A DNA stretch of 64,000 bases, taken from the NCBI GenBank assembly GCA_030737835.1, contig JAUJYN010000012.1:3312208-3376207 (forward strand). The letters are read 5' to 3'. The stretch comes from Acorus gramineus (taxonomy: Eukaryota; Streptophyta; Magnoliopsida; Acorales; Acoraceae). Below the pieces are notes generated by a model that saw only the letters and a list, made by a program, of their open reading frames with translations, was not told the DNA's origin and did no database searches. The translations under genes and the position numbers were made by a program. Shown here piece after piece: positions 24,660 through 36,028 of the stretch (positions are counted from its first letter, which is position 1; the number at the start of each line of letters is the position of its first letter).

Positions 24660-24761
24660 TCCCGACTGAGAGAGATAAGGTATACGAGTCACTTCGTTAG
24701 GGTTTTCTGAAAGGCTCGAATTTTAGGTTTTCTGCAAATCCATCGAAAAACCCTAGCAATC
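24660..24761 (+). promoter_or_regulatory. eIF3h leader with telo-box motifs
   Basis: TTAGGGTTTT (24697-24706) and AAACCCTAG (24748-24756) are telo-box motifs in opposite orientation within 60 bp of the start codon. Telo-boxes are known in promoters and leaders of plant genes for the translation machinery, which fits eIF3h. No TATA box is evident. Confidence 0.55.
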
Positions 24762-27700
24762 ATGGCAAACCCTAATCGTACGTTCTCTCTCTCTCTCTCT
24801 CCGATTTCTGATTTTAAAGTGCATTCAAATACTCTATCGTCTGTCTCATTCTTTCTTTGCGGAATCAACAGAAACCATGGCGAGGTCGTTTGTCCAGGTG
24901 GCAGCGGCTCCCGGTGAAGTCGCTCAGCCGCTCCGTGTGGTCCAGATGGAAGGATTGGTACGTTCGATTTGGATCTTTGATCTCGATCGCTCATTCAGTT
25001 GAATCTGTTTCAGCGGCTAATTAGTTTTATTTTGTTAAATTTTGTTTTTGTGGTGATGATTTGATGACTAATTTGGTTTTTGTATGCTGATGAATCAATT
25101 CTGTTGATGCTCTTTCTAAAAGGGAAACAGTTTGGGCTAAAAGCATTTGATAATGAGTTTTTATTTCCTTCAGTTTGAATTGTAGTACGTAAATATTAAG
25201 CCGTGAAGTGTCGATGCACACAACTGAGAGACGTTGTTGACTGGGGAGACGATTTAGGTTGGTGAGTGCAGGTTATTGTTTGTTGGAAGGAGCTTTTTTT
25301 TGTGTGCATGTTGGAGGTTATGGTGTAGAAAAACATGATCATCAAATGATCTTAGTTTCATATGATAGTGGACTAACTTGTCATGAGAGTGAAATATAGC
25401 AGGTAGAGCCGTTGGATACTGGCGGGGGGATCATGAAATAAGAGAAATTAACATGCTTGATGAGTAACTGTGAGGTGATCTGGTGTTTTGTTTGAGATTG
25501 AAAATGTGCACTGTGTTGACCAACCAATCAAAGCTCTGTACTCCTCATGACAAGCAGAGCAATCTCCTTGAATATTAGGAAAATTTGAGACTGCTACATA
25601 AACTTGTATCCTTTTTTCATTGGTTCATTAAACTACCACATGCGAGATTTTTGTTTTTTGTCATGGTCGATGATGAATCTCTGTTAGGAAGACTGCAAAA
25701 TTTGGAAATCGAGGAAGGAGTAGGTGATCTGATAAGCAAAAAGAAATCTCCTTTTATTCAGCATTGCTAGAAAATTCAGTAACTAGAAAAAAATTGAAAA
25801 CAACTACAAATGGAGAGAGACTTGGATGGTTATGTCCCTTTGAAAGTGCAATCCTATTGACAAGTTTCTTTTATTTTTTTTAAAAGAAATATAGGTGTAA
25901 TCTTATTAATAGATAACCCCCAAAAAGAGGAGATGAGGGATCTCTGATTAAAAAATTTAGGAAGGAAATTAAGGAAGATCACCAAGAAACGATAATTTTT
26001 AAAACAAAATCGATTTAAGTGAAAATTATCTGCTTGCTAGCTGAGAAAATCACTTTCCATGATAATGGAAGGACTATTTTCCATGATAATGGAAGGACTA
26101 TCCACACCAAGTATCCCAACAGCCCATGCTTTAAGGAGTGGTGGAGGAAACAGTGGATAGTACGCTGGTTGGAGTCTGTTCAGCCTAGAGTGGTGGAGCA
26201 GGTTCACATGTTGAGGAACATGGTGAGTCTTTGATTCAACTAAACAACCGTGAGAATTTCTTTTCACAAATTAACAAAAAGAGGAATAGGTGTGTGACAG
26301 AAGTTCTTTCAACTGATTCCTCATTCCATTTCATATTTGGTTCACCATAGGTGAAACATTTTTTTAAAGAAAACAACATTATGTGGGGAATACTTGTGTG
26401 AGTGTTGGGGTGTTTAAGGACATACATGATTAATAGTATGGAGGCAAGCAAAGTGTTCTTTATCAGGGATGGTTGTATAGTGGTAAAATAGAAATTTTTT
26501 TTTTGTTTTTATTTTCTTTTTTATTCTTGATTGGAAAGGCTCCATTTTTCTTTAATGTTTGGATGTTTACCATATTTGGTGGACATCCCAAATTTAGTTA
26601 ACCATTGTTTGCCATCAAAGAATGTATGCATGGTCACACCTGTTTTTGTGACTGGAGCATATTGTCATGTTCATTGGCCATGTTACCACTAATGGATTTA
26701 GACTAATTTTTTTTTGTGTGATATCTATATTTCCTTTTTCCAAGTCAGAAAATTTCTTCTGATCACTGTTAATATTATGTTTGCTGGAATAATTATCTTG
26801 GGGAATTGCCATCTCCTGTTAGAATACTCAATCCACCTTGTTGGACTATTCGTGTCATATAAGGCCTAGTTGAATTCCTAACTGATAGAGCCCCCCGCCT
26901 CATTTATTTATTTATTTTGGAATTCAAATAATGCAGGCTATATTGAAGATTATCAAACATTGCAAGGAGTTTTCACCAGCTTTGGTTACAGGACAACTTT
27001 TAGGGTTGGATGTTGGCAGTGTTCTTGAAGTTACCAACTGTTTTCCTTTTCCGGTATGACAGGATCTTCTTTCTTTTCAACTTGAAATTATATCCCACTT
27101 TTGCCATTTTTGCAAAAGTTGCATTAGCGTGTTTTTAAATTTCAGTTATTAACATTATAGATTCGGGAAGAAGATGAAGAATTGGAAGCTGATGGGGCTA
27201 ATTATCAGCTGGAAATGATGAGATGCTTAAGGGAGGTCAATGTCGATAACAATACAGTGGGATGGTAATTTTTTTTTTCCCTTTGTTTCTTAGATATTAT
27301 GTTGAATGGTGTTTTGGATACAGACCAACCCGTTTATTTTAAATATTTTAATTTGTATTTTTTTTTCTAATTTTTATCTATTAGCTACATTGTGTGGGGT
27401 TAACTATTTTTTTATTACATCATTCTGGAGGTTAATGTTAGCAATGGCACTTTTGGATGACCCCTTTTTTTCATTTTTGAAGTTTTATACTTATGGTGCT
27501 GAATGGTTGTTTTTTTTTTCAAAAAAAAGGTAGGCACCCTACCGCCTTAATTATCATTAGAATATGCTGGGTACAGTCCCAAAAAATAGAGAAGACAAGG
27601 GCAAGTGATTATTTCAGTAGTTGAGCCCTGTACTTTCAGAGTACTGACATAGGCAAACAAGAAGAAATGAAAAAAAAGAAAAGAAAAAGGAAACAGAGCA

Positions 27701-30700
27701 CCAGAATTACACTGTGACACCGAAAATGTATGTCCCCACTTAAGCACTCTGTGATCATTAATCTCCCTTAGTCAGTCCCATGGATTGGGCCGCAGCACAA
27801 TGTTTAGCCCAATCTTTAATAAAGCGGATGGTACTTACCCAAACATTCTGGAAGATAAGGAGGTGAGTCCTTGGACACCACCTATGTCTATATTGGATAT
27901 GGATAATCTTTTGTTATGCCATTTGTATTTGATCTGTTGGATGGATTGTGAATAATTTTTTTTCCCCTTCCACTCTTCCGGTGATATCTATTGAACACAC
28001 TACATTTGGAGATGTTGCTTTGATATGTTACTTCTTGTAAGATATATTTTATTTTATAGATGTTCAGGGGAAAAATCTTTTAGTCATATATTTTTTATTT
28101 TATATATCTTGTTTGTTTGTTGTTGATACTGTTTTTCTTGATGAGACTAGAAGACTTAAACCTTATCTTAATTGATTTGAAGAAATGTATCTGGAGTATT
28201 ATATGATCGTTATATATCCATGAAATCGAAAGAAAAATTCCATAAAAAAATAGCTATCTGGTCTGTATTGTTTTACTGGTCTGAGTTTTGGGAGATTAGG
28301 AGACAAGATGTTCTGATAATGAGTGTAGCTGAAACGATGATGTTAAATGGATGAATCGCAAGATAAGATAAGAAAAGACAAAATCATAAATGAGTTTAAT
28401 CAAGAAAAATTTGAAGTTTTTCTTATAGATGGTGAGACGAAGGAAAATAATTTAATATGGTTTGGATATGTGCAATGGAGACCAATTTGTGCACTGGTTA
28501 AGAGGAGTGATACGATCTCATTTTTTGAGAGAGAAGAGTAATGTTATAAATAAACCTTGAATAAATAAAAGGGAGACACAATATCTTCAATATGTTAAAA
28601 TCATACATGATCATTGTTGAAGGGATTCGGGTGACGACAATGATATCTTGGGATGACGTGGCCCTAAATAAAGTTGAATGGTGAAAAACGATTCTAATGA
28701 TCCCAAATTTTTTGGGACAAAGGCTTCATTATTTTTATACACTTGTACAGTCATATGATATACGTTTTTGTCATTTTTTTTGGGGAATGTGGCAGTTCTT
28801 GTGAGATTAATTCATAATTTTTCATCTAATGCCATTTGCAATGATCTTTAACCATTTTTTTCAGGTATCAATCAACTTTGTTGGGATCTTTCCAGACAGT
28901 GGAGCTGGTTGAAACCTTCTTGAATTATCAGGTGATGCTTTCTTTATTCGTAGAGTCATGCACACTGTGACGTCTCATTTCTTCTTTTCAGGATTTATTT
29001 CAAACTTGTTCTTTACTTGAACATAAGTTGATGTTAGAAAATGTAAACCTAGTATTTTATAAAAAGTTTTGTTTTTCTTAAATTTTTATAGAAGCTTAGC
29101 CTTGAAAAATGATTTACTATGGAAAAATAGTACAATATGAAGTGAAATGAAATATGTTTAATTTCGTATTTCATTGATTGAATTCCATATTTATTAGTTA
29201 TGACCTGTAGCTTGCTTGCTATATAAATGAGTGCCTCCTAGTCCCTCGGTGGTAACACATTTGGGGTTGTAAGATTTTATTGTGCACCTATTTGCAGTAT
29301 GTTCATATATTTCTGTTTAAAATATTATTGTGATTGTCTGCAAGTTTTGATGCACGTGTGCGCCCTTGTTTCACATATCAGATACACTGCATGACGTATG
29401 GATATTTTTTCAGTCTGTGTTCTTGATCTGTTGAAGGTTGCTAATCATGTCTACTTAATTTTGGAATTTAGGAGAACATAAGGCGGTGTGTTTGTATTAT
29501 ATATGATCCGTCAAGGTCCAATCAAGGAGTTTTAGCTCTGAAGGCCCTGAAGCTCTCAAATTCTTTTATGGATCTTTACCGAACCAATAATTTCACCGGA
29601 GAGAAGTATGCAATCATTTTTCTTATACTATAATTTATGATTCTGCCTTTTTGTGAATTTTAATGTTATGCCTTATGGATAGGTTGCGGGAGAAAAATCT
29701 ATCTTGGGTGGACATCTTTGAGGAGATACCTGTATGTCCATCCTTCTCTCTCATACACTTTGTTTGGGTTAATCTTATCGGGGCATTATGATCAATGAGT
29801 GTTATATGAATTAGAATGAATGGGGTTCCTTGTCAATGTCCTTTTGATGCATTTTTACCCATGGTGCTATATTTCACATTCCTCTCTTCTCCGCAGATTA
29901 AAGTTTCCAATTCTGCACTCATTAGTGCATTTATGAGTGAGCTGGAAGCCGACACCCCTGTTACTCAGGTTCTTGTTCATCAATATCCAACTGTATTCTC
30001 CAAATCTTGTTGTTTCAACATCAGTTCTTACAAGCCATTTTCTCTTTTCCAGTGTGACTATGATAGGCTACAATTATCAACTAACCCATTTTTGGAGAGG
30101 AATGTAGAATTTTTGATTGAATGCATGGATGATCTCGCAGTGGAACAACAAAAGGTTATAGCAATATTCCTTAAGTGTTCTCTAATTATCATGGATGTCA
30201 TCATTCGTAATCCATTTTCGGAGCTTGCTTATATTTGTTTGTCTCTTTACCACAGTTCCAATTTTATTACCGAAACCTTTCACGTCAGCAAACCCAGCAG
30301 CAGACATGGCTTCAACAACGAAGGTACATTGTTTGCATAAATGATAATCGCACATTCATGCTTATTGTTGACCTTCAATTTGCATTTGGGGTTTTTTTTA
30401 TGCATTGATGGTTATTTTTGAAATTAAATATATGCCCATTATTAACTATGAGAAACACATATGTTGAGTACATGAACAGCCCATGCGTGTTTCCATAATC
30501 ACCTGTACAAGTTAGTGAGAATCTTTGTTAAGTAATTGATTGACCTTGTGCCCTTGTTCATTCACATTTATATGAGGCTATGTTTGAGGGGTGGACCAGT
30601 ATCACCTCTTTTGTAGTATCATCTCTTTCCGAAGGGAGTGGGGTTTATATTTTATAAAGCATAGTTTAAAAAACATCCCTATATGTGGTGGGGTTTGCAT

Positions 30701-33700
30701 ACAGTACATGCGGCCGCACATGTAGCAGCACATTGTATATTTTATTTTAATTTTTTAATTCGAACAAAATTCAAAAGCCTAAGGACCGTTTGAATCCCGT
30801 TCGAACTGGGTTCAAATGCGTAAGGGTTGTTTGAATCCCGTTCAAATTGAGTTCGAACCGTTTGAATTCCGTTCGTCTAAAGACCATTTGAATTATGTTC
30901 GAACTGGGTTCGAATGCCTGAAGGGCTGTTTGATTTCCCGTTCGAACTGGATTCGAACGCCTAATGGTTGACCGCACATGGCTAGCACTTGGGCAGCACC
31001 AGGGTGCTGATGTGCGCCGAGGGGGGTAATGTGCGGCCGCACTTTGAACTATGTTATAAAGTCTTATTCGTTGTCACTGTTATGGAGGGAGGATTGGGAA
31101 ATTATCATGAGGCATTGTGAAAGGAGAGCAGAAGTAATGTAGGGTGTATTTTGATATTTTCTTATAGATATCTGGTCTCTCCTTGATGTTTTGGGAGGTG
31201 GTCTTTGTACATTTCCTATTTTTGGAGCAATTTTTAGTAAGATTCAGGTGGTGAGTTCCTATCTTTTTTTGAAAAAGAAAACAGTTCATTCAACACTGCA
31301 ATCTGTTCCATTCTTGATGGTGGAAGCTTTGCTTGAAGACTCATCTCTGCATTTTTAGTGTCTATTTCCTGCTGCAGCTTGCCTTGCTGTGACAAAATCT
31401 CAGCAGAATCTTAAGAAGTTTTTTTTCGTAATCATTATAATTTCTCCATTCACTTCTACAGTTGTTTTTGATGGAATTATCAGATTAATGTACAATATTT
31501 TTGCAAGTCTGCTAGCTTATGTTTATCCAGAGTTTCTTCCATTTTGGCTTATTGATTTCCACTACCAAGTTGGTAATAAGAAGAAAGACGGAAAAAGAAC
31601 ATTGCAGTCTGCAAACTAATAATTAAAAGCAACTTGGTGGGCATCAACATTCCTCTTGAGGATTACCTCCTTGCATCATGATTGTGTTGCAATGCCTCGA
31701 GGTTCTCTAACAAATATCCTTGGCTCCTCCTTCACACTAGTTGCCTTCAAACGAGGGATTCAATTCCATTACTTTGAAGATTCAAGAAGAAGTTCAAAGG
31801 TTGGAAAGGTAGGTTATTAAGCTTGGGTGGCTGTTTTGTGCTACTTAAAGTGGTCTTCACAGGTCCCCCTCTTTACTTCTTGATTTGCAAGGTCCCATTT
31901 GGCACTCTTGAGAAAATGGAGAAATTTTGTTTGAAAGAAAAGGTAGGTGATATCTTATTCATAGAAAGCAACAAAAGGAGAGATTAGATGAAGATTCTTA
32001 TGGAATGGCACCATGGAGTGTGAAAATGGTTCTCATCTAGCAAAATGGGATCTCAGTTGTCCAGTAAAAAAGGATGTGGTATGGGGGTTCTCAACCTTTG
32101 CATTATGCAGAAAGCTTCGTTTGGGAAATGGCTATGGAGACTAATTGTCGATCCTGATTCCTCTTGGATTAGAGCCATAGGTGAGAAATAGTATGGGGGA
32201 AGGGGCTGCGCTCTAGGCTCTCTTTGATTCTCCAACCAAGAGTGACTCGCTCTAAGGTTTGGAAGAACATTCTTGACTTGGTTGCTAGGATTAAAGAGGA
32301 GATCCATTACCTATTAGGAAATGGGGTGGAAACCAGATTTTTTTTTTGTAATTATAGAAAAATATAGGTGAATCTTATTTTAAGAAACCCCTGATAAAGA
32401 AGAGATGAAGGTTCTCCTTACAACATAAAAGAGAAGAAAGAAATGCAAAGATTAAGCCAAGCTAAATAAAGCTATCCTCTCCCCCAATGGTCGCCCATAA
32501 TGGATCCAAGCGAAGGCTCCTCCAAAATAAATTTTATCCAATCCATAAGCATAGATGAGATCGTGGCCGAAGTATTTTCCAAATACACTCTTTTGTGTTG
32601 AAAGACTCCCTTGTTGTGGAAACTAGATTTTGGAATGACGCTCAGTTTAATGGTGTTTCTCCGGCCTTTTCCGGGTGGCATATGATGAGAATGACCTCAT
32701 TTGTAATTCCTTCACTTGCAGTGATGACAACATCATTTGGATCCTTCGCTTGTGTTGTAGCCTTAATGATGTAGAGGCGGAGGAATTGACCTTTCTTGTG
32801 GCTCTCGAAGGAGTGGAATTGAATATGGAAGAGGACTTTGTGGCTTGGAAGCTATCTCCTCGATCCAGCTTCTTCTTGAGGATCTCTATAGGAAGCTCAA
32901 TAAAAACCCCTCTCAATGCTTCCCAACAAATCTGTTCGAATTCCTTATTTGGGAAACTAGTCGGCACAAAAGATTTTATGCTTTATGTGGTTTCTCACGC
33001 TCAACAATGTGCTTCCAAGGTTATTAGGATAAAATGGGTACACGATGATAATGTCATTCGTGAGCTTTACAAGTTAGAAGAGGAAACAAGTGACCATTTT
33101 TTCTTTGGGTGCTCTTTTAATATGAAGACTTGGGAAAAGGTGGGCATGACTCCTCATTTCCAATTTCCATTGCTCTTTTAACAAACTTGAAGGAATGTGT
33201 CGATGGTTCTAGAAGAGGTGTAAAAGTGGTGATTTAGTTACGTTGTTAAATTCTAGTGTCTGGTCTTGTAATTAAGCATTAATAATTAGAGAATTAGCAA
33301 TAATAAACTCATCATCTTACATCATACATGTGTAATTAAGCATTGCCTAGGCTGCTAGGCGCATGGCCACTGCCTAGGCTCGCCTGGCTCCCTAGACAAC
33401 TATGATTTCTTGTCACATATGACATACACACACGATGATCATGGTAATGACTGTTTGATATTCGACTGCATATTGATACATTAAAATTACTGCCAGTGCG
33501 CTGGTATCCGACCAGCTTTATTGACCATTTTCTAACATAGCACCATATTTAGAGCAGTTGAATTAGTAGAATTTTGAACTGAGTTGAACTATATTGTTGT
33601 TTTCTGCTTTTTTATTTGAATCTTTGTTTTAGTAGAAGCATGATATATATCATGGCAGATTTTTTTCTATTCCGCTTTCTTACTCTTTTCTTCTCTAATT

Positions 33701-35011
33701 TTATAGGATAGATAACAATGCACGGAAAGCTGCTGGGGAAGAGCCATTGCCTGAGGAGGATCCATCAAACCCCATTTTTAAGCCAATTCCTGAGCCTTCA
33801 CGTCTGGACAGCTTTCTTATAACCAATCAAATCTCCAACTATTGTAACCAAATCAACGGGTACGTGACTCTATCTTTACACATTGCAGCATCATCTTTAG
33901 CATTAGCCAACATTACATCTTCCTCCAATTACGAATCAAGATTGCTTCTGAGAAATCTTCTGAAGTTACTATATTAAGTCTGAGCTTAATAGTATGCTTG
34001 ATATTAAGGTTATATTTTGAAAATATGGGATGATATCTTACTCGGGAAATCATTTAAAGCACCATGACTTTCTGAAAATTTCATCTTCTAGTGCACCTCT
34101 GTACAAACTTGGCAGACATGACCTAGTGGCCTAAGGAAATTATTTTCCGTCTTGAATGTAATTTGCATACAATTGGGTCATTTTATCACTTGGATGAGAG
34201 GTTGGATCAGATTACAGTCACAATAACACACCATCATGTGGCTATTGAGCCTTGGTTGAGCTCAGCATGGGCTCAGTCTGATCCTTTATAGGCGTCCACA
34301 ATATGTAACTGATTCGTATAGGAGCATATGTGGTTTTCAATATGCAAGTAACTGAGCTACTTTTGATATGGATTGACATTGATCCTGGGTTTGGACTCAG
34401 GATGTTAAAATCAAGCCATCCCAGTCAAATAGTTTCAACTATTAACTAATATTGATATTCCAAAATGGAATCGATAAGGTTGTTTTAAAATTAAAAAGAA
34501 AAAACCGAAAGGAAATTTTTTATAAATTTTTTTATGCCAGATAAGGCTATCTAGCACTCTGATCTGATGATCTCTTTGCCCCCGTTTAATTTGGTATAGG
34601 GTTGATTCTGAATGGGAATGACATTCTGTTAGCTAATGGCTAGCAGCTATACCAATTTAAGCTTGGTGTATTAAAATTAGAGTAAGCGGGGTGATTGCAT
34701 GGGTAAGAAACTAAATAAAGCTAATTGGGCTTTCCCCTGGAATAAAAATTTAGGGTTAAATGGTTGGCCAGGGTCAGGATATGGGATAAGCCTTATATGG
34801 ATTGCTAACAAATGCAAGATTCATTCCTGGTCCGTTATTGTTCTTTTCGTTTGGGGATTATACCGAACCACACTAGGGGCATGAATGTATAATGGAAAAA
34901 TGTTTGCTGATTTCAACGGTAGCATTGACATCTTTGTTACCTATTTCATACAGGGTTGTGGGGCAGAGTTTGAGCAGATCATACTTAATGAAGGCTTTGC
35001 ATGACAATTGA
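24762..35011 (+). CDS. EIF3H: Eukaryotic translation initiation factor 3 subunit H (eIF3h)
   Basis: Subunit of cytosolic eIF3; in plants it helps reinitiation on uORF-bearing mRNAs. Twelve exons: 24762-24777, 24872-24957, 26937-27053, 27161-27264, 28865-28931, 29472-29605, 29683-29731, 29897-29968, 30053-30154, 30256-30323, 33707-33859, 34954-35011. All junctions are GT-AG and the phases join, giving 341 residues (Arabidopsis is close to this). It starts [17 protein letters not shown]. The MPN domain spans about residues 27-165 ([56 protein letters not shown]) and lacks the JAMM metal-site histidines, as expected for this non-catalytic subunit. The C-terminal part ([41 protein letters not shown]) is strongly conserved and ends KALHDN. 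No damage seen; it looks functional. Introns 2, 4 and 10 are long, and 4 and 10 carry retroelement fragments. The first ATG could also be the one at M8. Confidence 0.96.
26051..26102. repeat. 25-bp tandem duplication in eIF3h intron 2
   Basis: TTTCCATGATAATGGAAGG is repeated twice with a 25-bp period. Each unit contains a near-palindrome (CCATGATAATGG). No function inferred. The rest of intron 2 shows nothing recognisable. Confidence 0.8.
28270..28745 (+). mobile_element. LINE 3' fragment (RTE-like C terminus) in eIF3h intron 4
   Basis: The plus strand reads [26 protein letters not shown] and [20 protein letters not shown]. This matches the C-terminal end of a common plant LINE type (family pattern: RMLRWM..., DKIRN..I, LRWFGHVQRRP, APVRRSD). 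A tail region has TCATTATTTTTATAC near 28727. The frame is broken and everything upstream of the C terminus is lost. It lies between exons 4 and 5 of eIF3h. Confidence 0.72.
30706..31047. mobile_element. Inverted-repeat element with GCGGCCGC ends and internal tandem repeats
   Basis: Left end ATGCGGCCGCACATGT and right end ATGTGCGGCCGCACTTTG are inverted copies over about 14 bp. The interior (30770-30965) contains about four units of roughly 43-50 bp with GTTTGAATCCCGTTCGAACT and GGGTTCGAA motifs. Near the right end GCAGCACCAGGGTGCTGATG resembles GCAACACCAAGGTGCTGAGA at about 10630, and both are followed by GTGCGGC(C/T)GCACTT and GAA(T/C)TATG. So it is a dispersed family. No target duplication could be fixed. 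It lies in eIF3h intron 10. Confidence 0.65.
31750..33250 (+). mobile_element. LINE fragment in eIF3h intron 10
   Basis: Pieces of a plant L1-type polyprotein are readable in shifting frames: [20 protein letters not shown] near 31785-31845 (after the RT core), then [20 protein letters not shown] and [14 protein letters not shown] near 32075-32170, then W and C-rich zf-RVT-like pieces to about 33200. The RT catalytic core is absent, and several segments appear inserted or rearranged (an RTE-like 3' tail motif AATATAGGTGAATCTTATT lies near 32357). It is degenerate and lies with the host gene's orientation. Confidence 0.7.
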
Positions 35012-35309
35012 CTTATAAGCGAGGTATGAATCCACATATATCATAACTTTGATTCACATGGAACTGTGATGTTCCCTTCCACCTTCAACAAGGAGACATC
35101 TTTTGTTGCCCCTGTTTTTTTGTGTTGTTATTTTCAGTGAGGCAAATTTTGAGGGTGCTAGTGATTGGATGAATTCAGGACAACGAAACCTTTGTATTCT
35201 GTTTTTATTTTCAGACCTATTTTTTTTTTGTTTGCGCATTCCACTTTAATTCTAGATATGATTTGTGCGCGATCTACTAATCTTTGGGATGACCAATATG
35301 TCTACTTGA

Positions 35310-35983
35310 TGTAGCAAGGCAGGTTACATATTTGTCTAATGAAGTAGATGCTTATATGAAATGTGAAATATATATCTAAATAAATTTAACCCGTTCTTTT
35401 TTTTTCTAATTTTTCATGCATTGTCTTAGTGGAATTTATAGGTGATTGGGAGATCGTTTATGAACTGCAGATGGTGCTGCAGAACAGACTATGTTTATGA
35501 GCAATGCATAATATTATACATTATCATTCATAACAATCACGTTCACAAACACACCTAAAGCCATACCCTCCAAAACACCCCCCCCCCCTCTTTGTAGTAA
35601 GGTAGGTTAAACATGTATATACTCATAAATAAACGAACACATTTTTTTTTTCTATATTTTTTTCAACTTTTTCACACATTACCCTAGTGAAATGTATAGG
35701 GTACGAGGAGATCGTCCATGAATTACATGCGTTTTTTTTTTTTTTTTTACTGAAATTGTAAGCATGCGTTATAATTTTTTAAATTAAACAAACATGCCTA
35801 ATTTGAAGTACCAAAAAACACAAGGCAAGTAGAATAGATCTATCAACCACAAGAAAACCTGAGCTCGAATCACAGTCTTCGTCGCAACATGGTGTGTATG
35901 AGTGTCCAATGCATGATAACATTACCATTCATCCAAAACAATCAATCCCACATTCACAAACGCACCAAAAGCCACACACTCAC

Positions 35984-36020
<37 letters not shown>
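35310..36020 (-). repeat. Tandem copies of the psaL 3' end and its flank
   Basis: The text around the psaL stop codon (GTAGTAAGGCAAATCAAGC at 36031) recurs as GTAGTAAGGTAGGTTAAAC (35597) and GTAGCAAGGCAGGTTACA (about 35312). Each recurrence is followed by AGTGRAATKTATAGG, GAGATCGT(C/T)(C/T)ATGAA and, for two units, ATTCACAAACGCACC-like text. Units are roughly 280-420 bp and diverged. A CT microsatellite (about 35986-36024) and T and C homopolymers interrupt them. Confidence 0.6.

Positions 36021-36022
<2 letters not shown>

Positions 36023-36028
<6 letters not shown>

Noticed and set aside
29816-30340. A continuous 174-codon frame on the plus strand taken as one protein
   Set aside because: It reads through two introns of eIF3h; only 29897-29968, 30053-30154 and 30256-30323 are exons, each with canonical splice sites and family-conserved sequence.
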